A stretch of 64,000 nt of DNA from Variovorax sp. J22G73 (GCF_030317035.1 NZ_JASZYK010000003.1:248001-312000); one strand, 5' to 3'. Positions 54,112 to 62,990 are shown, counted from the stretch's first letter. The notes: generated from the letters alone by a model not told the origin. Translations and numbers: made by a program.

Positions 54112-54156
54112 CGGCTTGACGGCTTGACGGCATGACCGCGTGACCGCCTGACCGTC
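54109..54156. repeat. Octamer tandem array at convergent stops
   Basis: Six 8-bp units (TGACGGCT twice, then TGACGGCA, TGACCGCG, TGACCGCC, TGACCGTC). The first unit supplies the DapA-like stop; the last reaches the stop of the opposite gene at 54155. Since 8 is not a multiple of 3, the repeated TGA puts stops in all three forward frames. Confidence 0.8.
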
Positions 54157-54511
54157 AGGCGGCCGGCATTCCCGTCGGCGTCAGCGTGCCGTCCGGCCCC
54201 CGGTCGAAGCGCCGGTGGTCGCTCGGGTGCGCCGAAGCCCAGCCCGTCGCCAGCGCCGCCTCGATGGTGCCGCGCACCATGTGCGGCGTGACGGGCGCCA
54301 GCTGGAACACCTCGCCGCGTCGCGCGGGCGGCGAGGCGAGCAGCTCGCCGAAGTTCAGCCACGGGTCGTCGAAGCGCAGGCGCACCTCCAGCGGAAAGTC
54401 TTTTCGCTGGCGCTCGCCGGGCCACACGCGCAACACCAGGTAGTGGGCGTCGATGCGCCGCACCACCCAGGCATAGCGGCGCGTGCCGATGACGATCTTG
54501 CGGGGGTTCAT
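54155..54511 (-). CDS. Hypothetical protein
   Basis: 118 residues, rich in Arg and Trp: IVIGTRRYAWVVRRIDAHYL, VLRVWPGERQRKDFPLEVRL, FDDPWLNFGELLAS, VTPHMVRGTIEAALATGWAS. No family was recognised; the mix of strands and one C-terminal helix suggests a small compact domain. It begins three bases after the SMI1-CbrC gene stops, so it is probably co-transcribed with that gene and may work with it. Codon pattern looks coding throughout. Confidence 0.7.
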   Translation of the reverse strand: MNPRKIVIGTRRYAWVVRRIDAHYLVLRVWPGERQRKDFPLEVRLRFDDPWLNFGELLASPPARRGEVFQLAPVTPHMVRGTIEAALATGWASAHPSDHRRFDRGPDGTLTPTGMPAA

Positions 54512-54514
54512 GCC

Positions 54515-55555
54515 TCAGCTGTGGTCCACATAGCCGCCGAGCTTGCCGCAGTGCAGGCAGCCGAAGACGAACACCGCGATGCCGCGCTTGCGCGAAGGTG
54601 TGCGCAGCAGCCACTGCCAATCGGTGTCGCCGCCCAGGTGGGCCGCGTCGCAGGTGTCGCGCACGAAGTCGCTGGCCGCTTCGGACGCCAGCAGCGCGGC
54701 GTCCACGTGCTCGATCTCGCCGAGGAATCGGCCCGCGTCGTTGCAGTGCGCCCACCATCGCTCCTGCTGGTAGCTGAAGAAGCCGGGCGTGCGTTGCGAG
54801 ACCTCGTCGACCACGCTCGCGGGCAACCTAACCTCATCGGTGCCCGGCCCGTCGACGCTGCCCACGCCGGCCGCGTCGTTGAACTCACCCTCGAACTTCG
54901 CCGCCGCCGAGCCGTCGGCAATGCACCACGGGCAGAAGTGCGATGCCTCGCCCACCGCGTAGAAGCCGCCGTCGTAGATGTAGCCGGTGGCCTGGCCGCA
55001 GCACTGGCAGCTCTCGCCCGAGGTGCGCAGCACGCCCGCGGCGAAAGGGTCGGCGTAGTAGCGGAACGTGGGCAGCGCGCGGGCGGGGTCGGGCTGCACG
55101 GCCTCAGGCACGCGGGCCTGGGCGATGGCGGCCTGCAGGTCGGCCGCGTAGGGCGCGCACCACTCGCCGGTGTGCACGTCGAAAAGAAAGACTGTGTCGG
55201 CCATCCCGTTGGCCACCTCGTCGCGGAGCACGAGCAGCTGCCGCATCAGCGAGTAGTCGTGCGCGATGCTGACGCCCTGGCGCGGAAAGCGCGCGTCCTT
55301 CAGCGCAAGCCGCGTGTAGTGCGCGATGTCTTCGGCCGTGCGCTTCATCTGCTTGCGGTCGGTGGCGTCGAACACCGGGTGCAGCTGCCACTCGCAGTCG
55401 CGCTGGCGCGGGTCGCCGAAGGTGCCGCCGTTGCTGGCGGCGTAGCGGGCCCTAAGCACCGGCGGCAATGCGACGCCGAGCTTTTCTTCGAGCGCGCGCA
55501 AGGCGCTTTCGGGTGCGGGCGGTGGGGGAACGTGCGGGGGCATGGCGATGGACAA
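54515..55555 (-). CDS. SMI1/KNR4-like domain fused to a CbrC-like domain
   Basis: 346 residues. The first 160 resemble an SMI1/KNR4 fold (ALRALEEKLGVALPPVLRAR, YAASNGGTFGD, VFLFDVHTGEWCA). The remainder matches the CbrC/UPF0167 family (LPTFRYYADPFAAGVLRTSG, CQCCGQATGYIYDG, FCPWCIADGSAA, EVSQRTPGFFSYQQERWWAH). Cys pairs CQCC, CPWC and CLHCGK could bind zinc. CbrC is tied to colicin E2 tolerance in E. coli and SMI1 proteins often serve as immunity proteins. No toxin gene is next to it. Confidence 0.82.
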   Translation of the reverse strand: MSIAMPPHVPPPPAPESALRALEEKLGVALPPVLRARYAASNGGTFGDPRQRDCEWQLHPVFDATDRKQMKRTAEDIAHYTRLALKDARFPRQGVSIAHDYSLMRQLLVLRDEVANGMADTVFLFDVHTGEWCAPYAADLQAAIAQARVPEAVQPDPARALPTFRYYADPFAAGVLRTSGESCQCCGQATGYIYDGGFYAVGEASHFCPWCIADGSAAAKFEGEFNDAAGVGSVDGPGTDEVRLPASVVDEVSQRTPGFFSYQQERWWAHCNDAGRFLGEIEHVDAALLASEAASDFVRDTCDAAHLGGDTDWQWLLRTPSRKRGIAVFVFGCLHCGKLGGYVDHS

Positions 55556-55730
55556 GTGGGCGGGAAAGTATCCGCGACCGCGCGTCGCGATCAGGCACGC
55601 TGGCGGCCGCGGGGGTGGAATGGCGGCTCAGGGTTTTCCCCGATCCTTGCGCATGTCGATCCTGCGCGGGCTCGTTCGACGTAACCATAGAGGGTCGTCC
55701 TCTGCACCTTTCCCACAGGAGAAACCAACC

Positions 55731-56189
55731 ATGGCTACCCAGACACAGACAAACACCGTGCGCCTGCATCGCGTTCTGCGCGCCCCGCCCGAGCGGCTCT
55801 ACCGTGCCTTCGTCGAGCCAGGCGCGTTCGAGCGCTGGCTGCCGCCCTTCGGTTTCGTCGGCAAGGTGCACAGCATGGAAGCGGTGGTGGGCGGCGCCTG
55901 GCGCATGTCTTTCACCAATTTCAGCAGCGGCCACAGCCATTCGTTCGGCGGCAAGTACCTGGAGCTTGTTCCCGGCCAGCGCGTGGTCTACGACGCGAGC
56001 TTCGACGACGCCAACCTGCCCGGCACCATGAAGACCACCGTCACCCTGACGGCGGTGTCCTGCGGCACCGAGATCGCCGTGGTGCAGGAAGGCATTCCCG
56101 CGATGATTCCCACCGAGATGTGCTACCTGGGCTGGCAGGAATCGCTGGTGGCGCTGGCGCAGCTGGTCGAGCCCGACATTCCGGGTTGA
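55731..56189 (+). CDS. SRPBCC/AHSA1-like protein
   Basis: 152 residues: VRLHRVLRAPPERLYRAFVE, FERWLPPFGFVGKVHSMEAV, GGKYLELVPGQRVVYDASFD, TVTLTAVSCGTEIAVVQEGI, and a final helix MCYLGWQESLVALAQLVEP. This is the START-like cavity fold of the AHSA1 type. ATG 55731 has ACAGGAGA upstream. Single gene, convergent with the SDR at 56197 across seven bases. Members bind hydrophobic ligands or act as toxin/antibiotic tolerance factors; no specific role is evident. Confidence 0.9.
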   Translation: MATQTQTNTVRLHRVLRAPPERLYRAFVEPGAFERWLPPFGFVGKVHSMEAVVGGAWRMSFTNFSSGHSHSFGGKYLELVPGQRVVYDASFDDANLPGTMKTTVTLTAVSCGTEIAVVQEGIPAMIPTEMCYLGWQESLVALAQLVEPDIPG

Positions 56190-56196
56190 GCGGCTG

Positions 56197-56958
56197 CTAC
56201 TGCGGCGGCTGGCCGTTCGACGCCATCACGCCGCCGTCCACGGGAATGTTCGCCCCGTTGACGAAGCGCGCGTCGTCGCTCGCCAAAAACGCGACCACGG
56301 CCGCGATGTCGGCCGGCTCCGCCACGCGGCCCAGCGGCATGCGCTCCATGAACTTGCCGACCAGGGCCTTGTCCTTGACCATGTCCTCGGTCATGCCCGT
56401 GTGCGTGAGCGAGGGGCACACCGAGTTGGCGCGCACCCCTTGCTTGCCGAAGTCGAGCGCAAGCGAGCGCGTGAGGTTCACCACGCCGCCCTTGGCCGCG
56501 TTGTAGGCGCACATGGCCCAGTCGGCGCCCAGGCCCGACACGGAAGCGGTGTTGACGATGCAGCCGCGCGTCTTCAGCAGTTCGGGCAAGGCCGCGCGGC
56601 AGCCATGGAACACGCCGCTCAGGTCGGTGTCGATGGTCTTGCCCCACTCCTGCAGCGGAACCTCGAGCGCGGTGCCTTCGGAGGCGATGCCGGCGTTGTT
56701 GACCATGACGTCGAGCGCGCCGAAGCGCGACACCGCCTGCTTCACCAGCGCCTCGACCTCGTCGAAGCGCGTCACGTCGCAACGCTGCGCGAGCGTGCGC
56801 TCGCCCGGGAATTCGGCGGCCACGGCGGCCAGCTTCTTCTCGTCGATGTCGCACAGCACCACGTTCGCGCCTTCCTGTGAAAAGCGCTGCGCCACGCCCT
56901 TGCCGATGCCCGAGGCCGAGCCCGTGACGATGACGGTCTTGCCCTTGAAACGTTCCAT
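56197..56958 (-). CDS. SDR-family dehydrogenase
   Basis: 253 residues of the classical type: TVIVTGSASGIGKGVAQRFS, VLCDIDEKKLAAVAAEF, VMVNNAGIASEG, NTASVSGLGADWAMCAYNAA, KGGVVNLTRSLALDFGKQGV with catalytic Tyr and Lys, RFVNGANIPVDGGVMAS. The AAGGAGC ribosome site stands 8 bp before the ATG at 56958. It is divergent from the second PaoABC-like operon across 331 bp, so it could process the alcohol or aldehyde substrate of that enzyme. Substrate unknown. Confidence 0.93.
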   Translation of the reverse strand: MERFKGKTVIVTGSASGIGKGVAQRFSQEGANVVLCDIDEKKLAAVAAEFPGERTLAQRCDVTRFDEVEALVKQAVSRFGALDVMVNNAGIASEGTALEVPLQEWGKTIDTDLSGVFHGCRAALPELLKTRGCIVNTASVSGLGADWAMCAYNAAKGGVVNLTRSLALDFGKQGVRANSVCPSLTHTGMTEDMVKDKALVGKFMERMPLGRVAEPADIAAVVAFLASDDARFVNGANIPVDGGVMASNGQPPQ

Positions 56959-57289
56959 GTTCGCTGCTCCTTGAAAAGAACGCCGAGCCTCCGGCGCGCT
57001 GCGCGGGCAGGCCGTAGGACAGGGCTGAACAAGGGCGTGCGTCGGCGCGGCAAGCACCACGTTTGTGCGTGGGCGCGGCCGTGCTTGCCGGCCTGCTTAG
57101 CCGCCCGCGCTTATCAGCCGCGCTTGCCAGCGCAGTGCCCTACCCGGTGAAGAAAAATGCTGACGCCGCCGCGCATTCGGGCGTGCTAAGACAAAGGTCC
57201 CAGGGAAGTCGATCGCATCGCCACGCAGCGCTGTGACAACTGTTTACCCCTCACCTCAACCCTCAACCCTCAACCCCACGAGGAAGCAC
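56959..57289. promoter_or_regulatory. Divergent promoter region with a long inverted repeat
   Basis: 331 bp without a gene between the SDR and the second aldehyde-oxidoreductase operon. It contains a perfect 10-bp inverted repeat CGGCAAGCAC (57048-57057) and GTGCTTGCCG (57081-57090) with a 23-base loop, and a short run of CTCAACC repeats (57252-57275) before the ribosome site GAGGAAG. The dyad may be a regulator site; no regulator gene is next to it. Confidence 0.5.
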
Positions 57290-57796
57290 ATGTCCATCAC
57301 CATCAACGGAGCGCCGGTCGAGCTGCCGGACGATCCGCGGGTTTCGTTGCTCGATCTCCTGCGGGAGCATCTGCATCTGTTCGGCGCCAAGAAGGGCTGC
57401 AACCAGGGCGCGTGCGGCGCGTGCACCGTGCTGGTCGACGGCGAGCGCGTGCTGTCGTGCCTGTCGCTGGCCGTGCAGTGCCAGGGCCGCTCGGTCACCA
57501 CCGTCGAGGGGCTCGCCCTGCAAGGCGAGCTGCATCCGCTGCAGAAGGCCTTCGTCGAGCACGACGGCTTCCAGTGCGGCTACTGCACGCCGGGGCAGAT
57601 CTGTTCGGCCGTGGGCATGGCGCGCGAGCTGCGACAAGGTGTGCCCAGCCATGTCACGGGCGACCTCTGTACCCACACCATCGCGCTCACGCACGACGAG
57701 CTGCGCGAACGCATGAGCGGCAACCTGTGCCGCTGCGGTGCCTACAACGGCATCGTCGCGGCCATCGCCGAAACTTTCGAGGGGGCACCCACATGA
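57290..57796 (+). CDS. 2Fe-2S subunit of a second aldehyde-oxidoreductase-type enzyme
   Basis: 168 residues, starting directly with the ferredoxin domain (MSITINGAPVELPDDPR). Cluster motifs CNQGACGACTVLVDG and [12 protein letters not shown] with CRCGAY are present. It lacks the Tat signal of the paralogue at 1669-2355, so this enzyme should stay in the cytoplasm. GAGGAAG precedes the ATG. The stop overlaps the FAD-subunit start by four bases. It shares the residue pattern around REHLHLxGxKKGC with the first copy, showing common ancestry. Confidence 0.95.
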   Translation: MSITINGAPVELPDDPRVSLLDLLREHLHLFGAKKGCNQGACGACTVLVDGERVLSCLSLAVQCQGRSVTTVEGLALQGELHPLQKAFVEHDGFQCGYCTPGQICSAVGMARELRQGVPSHVTGDLCTHTIALTHDELRERMSGNLCRCGAYNGIVAAIAETFEGAPT

Positions 57797-58779
57797 ACCC
57801 CTTCACCTACGTGCGCGCGCATGACGCGGGCGACGCCCTGCAGCGCGGCGGCCAGCCGGGTGCCAAGTACCTCGGCGGCGGCACCAACCTGGTCGACCTG
57901 ATGCGCGAGACCATCGAGCACCCGGTCTCGCTGGTCGATGTGACGGGCCTGTCGTGCGACATCGACGAGCGCGACGACGGCAGCCTGCTGATCGGCGCCG
58001 CGACCCGCAACACCGCGCTCGCCTCGCACCCCGCGGTGCGCGCGCGCTACCCGGTGCTGGCCCGCGCCATCACCGCCGGCGCGTCGGCGCAGATACGCAA
58101 CATGGCGACCGTCGGCGGCAACATGCTGCAACGAACGCGTTGCGCGTATTTCTACGACGACGAGGGCTCGCGCTGCAACAAGCGCAGCCCGGGGCAGGGG
58201 TGCGACGCGGTCGACGGCTTCAACCGCCATCACGCCATCCTGGGTGCCTCCGCCAGCTGCGTGGCCACGCACCCCTCCGACATGTGCGTGGCGCTCGCGG
58301 CGCTGGGCGCCGTGGTGCACCTGCGCAACGCGCGCGGCGAACGCACGCTGGCGTTCACCGACCTGCATCGCCTGCCCGAAGACCACCCGGAAGCGGAGAC
58401 GCTGCTGGAGCCCGGCGAGCTCATCACCGCCGTCGAGTTGCCGGCGCTGCCGTTCGCGGCGCGGTCGACCTACCGCAAGGTGCGCGACCGCTCGAGCTAC
58501 GCCTTCGCGCTGGTGTCCGTGGCCGCCGCGCTGGAACTCGACGGCGACACCGTGAAAGACGTGCGCATCGCCCTCGGCGGCGTGGCGCACAAGCCCTGGC
58601 GCGCGTGGAAGGCCGAAGACGCGCTGCGCGGCAAGCCGGCCAGCGTAGAGGCCTTTCGCGCCGCGGCGCAGGCCGAACTGGCGGCTGCGCAGCCGCTGCG
58701 CGATAACGCATTCAAGGTGGAACTGGGCGCACGCGCGATCACCGCCGTGCTCGGCGAACTGAAGGAGATGCAAGCATGA
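57793..58779 (+). CDS. FAD subunit of the second aldehyde-oxidoreductase-type enzyme
   Basis: 328 residues. FAD motifs AKYLGGGTNLVDLMR and NMATVGGNMLQRTRCAYFYD, followed by the PaoB-like cysteine loop (CNKRSPGQGC and a further Cys after HHAILGASAS). The end is plain (ITAVLGELKEMQA), without the Pro-Thr-Ser repeat of the copy at 659-1672. Overlaps by four bases with both neighbours, so the three subunits are tightly coupled. Electron flow runs from the Mo site through the Fe-S centres to FAD; the final acceptor is unknown. Confidence 0.95.
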   Translation: MNPFTYVRAHDAGDALQRGGQPGAKYLGGGTNLVDLMRETIEHPVSLVDVTGLSCDIDERDDGSLLIGAATRNTALASHPAVRARYPVLARAITAGASAQIRNMATVGGNMLQRTRCAYFYDDEGSRCNKRSPGQGCDAVDGFNRHHAILGASASCVATHPSDMCVALAALGAVVHLRNARGERTLAFTDLHRLPEDHPEAETLLEPGELITAVELPALPFAARSTYRKVRDRSSYAFALVSVAAALELDGDTVKDVRIALGGVAHKPWRAWKAEDALRGKPASVEAFRAAAQAELAAAQPLRDNAFKVELGARAITAVLGELKEMQA

Positions 58780-61088
58780 GCGTCATTCAAGAGGCCGTCC
58801 AGGCGGTCATGAAAAAAGCCATTGCCCTCGCGCCCGACGCGTGGATGCCCGGCGGCAAGCCCGACCCGCTGATCGCGCGCAGCACCGGCCTGATCGGCGC
58901 GCCGGTCTCGCGCCTCGACGGCCCGCTGAAGGTGCAGGGCCAGGCGCGGTTCGCGGCCGAGTTCCCGATGGAAGGCATGGTCTACGCCGCGCTCGTCTAC
59001 AGCACCGTGCCGCGCGGGCGCATCGCCAGCATGGACACCAGCGCGGCGCAGGCGGCGCCAGGCGTGGTGCTGGTGATGACGCACGAGAACGCGCCGCGCA
59101 TGAAGCCGATGCCGCTGTTCATGTCCAAGGACAAGGCCGCCGGCGGCGACGACCTGCCGGTGCTGCAGGACGACCAGGTGCACTGGAACGGCCAGCCTGT
59201 CGCGGTGGTGCTGGCGCACACGCAGGAGCAGGCCGACCATGCGAAGTCGCTGGTGCGCGTTGCGTACGACAGCGCGCCGGCCACCACCTCCGTTGCCGCG
59301 GCCAAGGCCAAGGGCACCCAGCCCGGCACCTTCCAGGGCGAGCCGCTCAAGCTGGAGATCGGCGATGCCGAAGCGGCGCTGGCCGCCGCGCCGCACCGCG
59401 TCGACGTGACGTACACCACGCCGCGCCACAACCACAACGCCATCGAGCTGCACGCGGCCACGCTGGCGTGGAACGGGGACGAGCTGATGATCCACGACGC
59501 CTCGCAGGCCGTGGCGCACATGGCGTGGTCGATGGCCGACATTTTCGGGCTCGACGAGAAGCAGGTGCACGTCACCTCGCCCTACGTGGGCGGCGGCTTC
59601 GGCGGCAAGACGCTGTGGCGCCACCACGTGCTGGCCGCGGCGGCCTCGAAGCTCGCGGGCCGGCCGGTGCGCATCATGCTCACGCGCGAAGGCGTGTACC
59701 GCGTGGTGGGCGGGCGAACCAGCACCGAGCAGCGCGTGGCCCTCGGTGCGCAGGCCGACGGCGGGTTCGACGCGCTCATCCACACCGGCATGGTGACCAT
59801 GACCGAGCACAACAACATGCCCGAGCCCTTCATCCTGCCGGCGCGCTCGGCCTACGCGGCGGGCAGCTTCAAGCTCGACGTGGAGGTGGCCACGCTCGAC
59901 ATGCTGGCCAACACCTTCATGCGCGCGCCCGGCGAATCGGTCGGCACCTTCGGGCTCGAAAGCGCCATCGACGAGCTGGCCCACGCCATGCAGATGGACC
60001 CGATCGCGCTGCGCCTGCGCAACGAGCCCGAGAAGGACCCGACCACGGGCGCGCCCTTCTCGTCGCGCAACGTCGTGGAGGCCTACCGCGCCGGCGCGGA
60101 GCGTTTCGGCTGGAGCCGGCGCAGCGCCACGCCCAGCTCTCGGCGCGAAGGGGAGTGGTGGGTCGGCATGGGTTGCGCCACCGCCACTTACCCCTACTAC
60201 CGCATGCCGGGCGGCGCGGCGCGCATCACGCTCGACAGCAACGGCCACGCCATGGTCGAGATCGCCGCGCATGAAATGGGCATGGGCACCGCCACCGCGC
60301 AGACCCAGGTCACGGCCGAGCGGCTCGGGCTGCCCATGGAGAAGGTGAAGTTCTGCCATGGCGACTCGCGCTTTCCGGGCGTGGTGCTCGCGGGCGGCTC
60401 GCAGCAGTCGGCGGCCATCGGCAGCGCGGTGATGGCCGCGCAGCACGAACTCTTCGCCCAACTGCTGAAGCTGTGCGACAAGGACTCGCCCCTGCACGGC
60501 CTGAAGCCCGACGAGGTGGTCGGGCGCGACGGCGGCCTCGGCAAGCTCGACGAGCCCGAGCGTTTCGAGAGCTACGCGGCCATCCTCTCGCGGGCCGGGC
60601 GCGCGCAGCTGGTCGGCGAGGCCAGCGCCCCGCCGCCGCTGGAGGTGCAGCACTGGTCGATGCATTCGCACGGCGCCATGTTCTGCGAGGTGCGCGTGAA
60701 CGCGGTCACGGGCGAGGTGCGGATCAGCCGCTTCCTGGGCTCGTTCGACTGCGGGCGCATCCTGAACGCCAAGACCGCGTCCAGCCAGTTTCGCGGCGGC
60801 ATCGTCATGGGGCTGGGCCTGGCGCTGATGGAGGAAACGGCGTTCGACGAGCGAAACGGCCGCATCATGAACGCCAACCTCAGCGACTACCACGTGCCGG
60901 TGCACATGGACGTGCCCGAGATCGACGTGATGTGGACCGACATTCCCGACCCGCACTCGCCGATGGGCGCGCGCGGCGTGGGCGAGATCGGCATCACCGG
61001 CGTGGGCGCGGCGGTGGCGAATGCGGTGTTCAACGCCTGCGGGAAGCGCGTTCGCTCGCTGCCGATTACGTTGGACAAGTTGATGTAG
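58776..61088 (+). CDS. Molybdopterin subunit of the second aldehyde-oxidoreductase-type enzyme
   Basis: 770 residues. GAPVSRLDGPLKVQGQARFA opens the hammerhead domain; the Mo-cofactor segments include SPYVGGGFGGKTLWRHHVLA, VEIAAHEMGMGTATAQTQVT, and the C-terminal ARGVGEIGITGVGAAVANAV whose Glu is the proposed catalytic base. A 40-residue N-terminal stretch is longer than in E. coli PaoC (732 residues). No export signal is seen. Likely substrates are aldehydes or N-heterocycles; the sequence does not decide. A hairpin follows the stop. Confidence 0.94.
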   Translation: MSVIQEAVQAVMKKAIALAPDAWMPGGKPDPLIARSTGLIGAPVSRLDGPLKVQGQARFAAEFPMEGMVYAALVYSTVPRGRIASMDTSAAQAAPGVVLVMTHENAPRMKPMPLFMSKDKAAGGDDLPVLQDDQVHWNGQPVAVVLAHTQEQADHAKSLVRVAYDSAPATTSVAAAKAKGTQPGTFQGEPLKLEIGDAEAALAAAPHRVDVTYTTPRHNHNAIELHAATLAWNGDELMIHDASQAVAHMAWSMADIFGLDEKQVHVTSPYVGGGFGGKTLWRHHVLAAAASKLAGRPVRIMLTREGVYRVVGGRTSTEQRVALGAQADGGFDALIHTGMVTMTEHNNMPEPFILPARSAYAAGSFKLDVEVATLDMLANTFMRAPGESVGTFGLESAIDELAHAMQMDPIALRLRNEPEKDPTTGAPFSSRNVVEAYRAGAERFGWSRRSATPSSRREGEWWVGMGCATATYPYYRMPGGAARITLDSNGHAMVEIAAHEMGMGTATAQTQVTAERLGLPMEKVKFCHGDSRFPGVVLAGGSQQSAAIGSAVMAAQHELFAQLLKLCDKDSPLHGLKPDEVVGRDGGLGKLDEPERFESYAAILSRAGRAQLVGEASAPPPLEVQHWSMHSHGAMFCEVRVNAVTGEVRISRFLGSFDCGRILNAKTASSQFRGGIVMGLGLALMEETAFDERNGRIMNANLSDYHVPVHMDVPEIDVMWTDIPDPHSPMGARGVGEIGITGVGAAVANAVFNACGKRVRSLPITLDKLM

Positions 61089-61094
61089 CAGCCC

Positions 61095-61161
61095 GCGCGG
61101 CAGGCGCCAGCAAATGCCCGCTGCCGCGCCTCTTTCGCACCCGCAAGGCATCGGCGCCTTG
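61095..61161. terminator. Hairpins between convergent genes
   Basis: GCGCGGCAG...CTGCCGCGC (61095-61129, 17-base loop) followed by CTCTTTC, then CAAGGC...GCCTTG (61144-61161). They lie between the molybdo-subunit stop and the metallophosphoesterase stop and could end transcripts from both sides, though T runs are weak. Confidence 0.5.
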
Positions 61162-61184
61162 GGTGCCTCCTTGCTTTCCGTGCC

Positions 61185-61958
61185 CTACGTGCTTCCCGTA
61201 ATTTCCTCAACCGGCTCGCGCGGCACTTCGTAGAGGAAGAAAGGCGGCACATCGGGCCGGCTGCGCTGCAGCAGCGGCTTGGCCACGTTGTAGACCGGCA
61301 CGCCGTTGATCGTGCGCCCCTGCAGCGTGCCGCGGTGCGCATGGCCGTGGAACACCGCGTCGATGGGGTAGCGCAGCAGCGGCTCCTCGAGCCGGCTGCT
61401 GCCCAGGAACGGAAAGATCTCCGCCGGCTCGCCCTGCACCGTTCCCACGATGGGCGAGTAATGCAGCACGGCGATGCGACGGCGCGTGCGCAGCTTGGCC
61501 AGCGCCGATTCGAGCTTCATCGCCTCGTTGAGCGCCTCCTGCACGAAGAGCTTGATCGCCGGTTCGCCCCACGCCCCCAGCGAGCCGCGCCCGAAGCCGC
61601 CGCCGAAACCCTTGACGCCGGCGATGCCCACGCCGTCGATCTCGCAGGCCGAGCCGTCGAGCATGCGAACGCCCGCCTGCGCGAGCGCCTCCACCACCAC
61701 CTCGGGCGTGCCCGACTCGAAATCGTGGTTGCCCAGCACCGCGACGATGGGAACGGACACGGAGCCCAGTTCCTCGGCCAGCACCCTGGCCTCTTCGGCG
61801 GTGCCGTAGTCGGTCAGGTCGCCGCACAGCAGCAGGGCGTCGGCCTCGTCGGAGGCCTGGGCGAAAAAGCTGCGCAAGGTGCCGGCGGAGTCCTTGTGCA
61901 CATGGATGTCGCCGACTGCGGCGAACCGCACGTGGGAGGAGGATTTGGGGTTGGACAT
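61185..61958 (-). CDS. Calcineurin-like metallophosphoesterase
   Basis: 257 residues with all metal motifs: GDIHVH (residue 16), LLCGDLTDYG, VLGNHDFESG, and FHGHAHRG near 210, with HYSPIVG supplying another His. Two metals would sit here and hydrolyse a phospho-ester or -diester. The ATG at 61958 has GCGGA at the right distance; an ATG two codons upstream is less likely. Divergent from the nucleotidyltransferase gene across 156 bp. No partner points to the substrate. Confidence 0.92.
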   Translation of the reverse strand: MSNPKSSSHVRFAAVGDIHVHKDSAGTLRSFFAQASDEADALLLCGDLTDYGTAEEARVLAEELGSVSVPIVAVLGNHDFESGTPEVVVEALAQAGVRMLDGSACEIDGVGIAGVKGFGGGFGRGSLGAWGEPAIKLFVQEALNEAMKLESALAKLRTRRRIAVLHYSPIVGTVQGEPAEIFPFLGSSRLEEPLLRYPIDAVFHGHAHRGTLQGRTINGVPVYNVAKPLLQRSRPDVPPFFLYEVPREPVEEITGST

Positions 61959-62114
61959 GGGCATTCCGCGTTCGGTCGTTTGTCTTCAGCCTGCGCCCGC
62001 ACGTGGCCTGCGCTCATCGGCACCCTCCCGCAACGGCTGTAGGCGCCCGCCGACGTTCGATGAGGCCGTTTGCTTTGCGCCGCGGTGCACCGCGCGCAAG
62101 TAGCTTCGCTTTCC

Positions 62115-62990
62115 ATGAGCCCCGCCACCGTCCTCGCGCCGTCGCTGGAAAAGGAGATCGAGCCCGGCGTGGCCGACTTCTACCGGCAGACGCTGCGCGC
62201 GCTGAACGGCGCGGGCATCCGGTTCTTGGTCGGTGGCGCCTTTGCCCAGGCTTGCTACACCGGCATCCGCCGTTCGACCAAAGACCTGGACCTGTTCATC
62301 CGCCGCGACGACTGCGAGCGCATCGCGCAACTGATGGCGCCGCTGGGCTGCCGCACCGAGACGACCTTTCCGCACTGGCTCGCCAAGGTCTACCAGGGGC
62401 CGGACCAGGGGCCGGAGTTCATCGACCTGATCTTCAATTCGGGCAACGGCCTGATGCCGGTGGACGACCGCTGGTTTCGCGACAACTGCACGGCCGAGAT
62501 CCTCGGCGTGCCGGTGCGGGTGGCCAACATCGAGGATTGCTTGCTGTCGAAGGCCTTCATCATGGAGCGCGAGCGCTACGACGGCGGAGACATCGCGCAC
62601 CTGCTGCAGGTCAACGCGCAGCGGCTGGACTGGCACAGCCTGCTGGAGCGCTTCGGCGGCCACTGGCGCGTGCTGCTCGCGCACCTGGCGCTGTTCGGCT
62701 ACATCTACCCCGGCGAGCGCGACCATGTGCCCGCCTGGGTGATGCTCGAGCTGGCCGAGCGGCTGGCACGCGAGACGCAGGCACCCGGCGGGCCCGATGC
62801 GCATGTGTGCGCCGGCACCCTGCTGTCGCGCGAGCAGTACCTGCACGACGTCGAACGGCTGGGCTATGTCGATGGGCGCCTCACACCCGTCAGCACCATG
62901 ACGGCCGAAGACGTGGCGGTGTGGACCGGGGCCATCGCGGCCCGTCAGCCGCACGCCGGGCTTAAGAAGCCTGACGAGCCGGGCGGTTGA
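62115..62990 (+). CDS. Nucleotidyltransferase-fold protein (AbiEii-like)
   Basis: 291 residues. The N-terminal half has the minimal nucleotidyltransferase pattern GIRFLVGGAFAQACYTGIRR, STKDLDLFIRRDD, with GG and the DxD pair, and EFIDLIFNSGNG supplying a third acid. The C-terminal half (HWRVLLAHLALFGYIYPGER) is helical and unassigned. Proteins of this type include AbiEii-like toxins and antibiotic-type NTases, but no AbiEi-like antitoxin gene adjoins, so a housekeeping role is equally possible. ATG 62115 is chosen; the frame extends to 62070 without support. Confidence 0.75.
   Translation: MSPATVLAPSLEKEIEPGVADFYRQTLRALNGAGIRFLVGGAFAQACYTGIRRSTKDLDLFIRRDDCERIAQLMAPLGCRTETTFPHWLAKVYQGPDQGPEFIDLIFNSGNGLMPVDDRWFRDNCTAEILGVPVRVANIEDCLLSKAFIMERERYDGGDIAHLLQVNAQRLDWHSLLERFGGHWRVLLAHLALFGYIYPGERDHVPAWVMLELAERLARETQAPGGPDAHVCAGTLLSREQYLHDVERLGYVDGRLTPVSTMTAEDVAVWTGAIAARQPHAGLKKPDEPGG

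Noticed and set aside
62115..62990. AbiE toxin-antitoxin system
   Set aside because: The NTase pattern fits, but no AbiEi-like winged-helix antitoxin gene overlaps or adjoins it.
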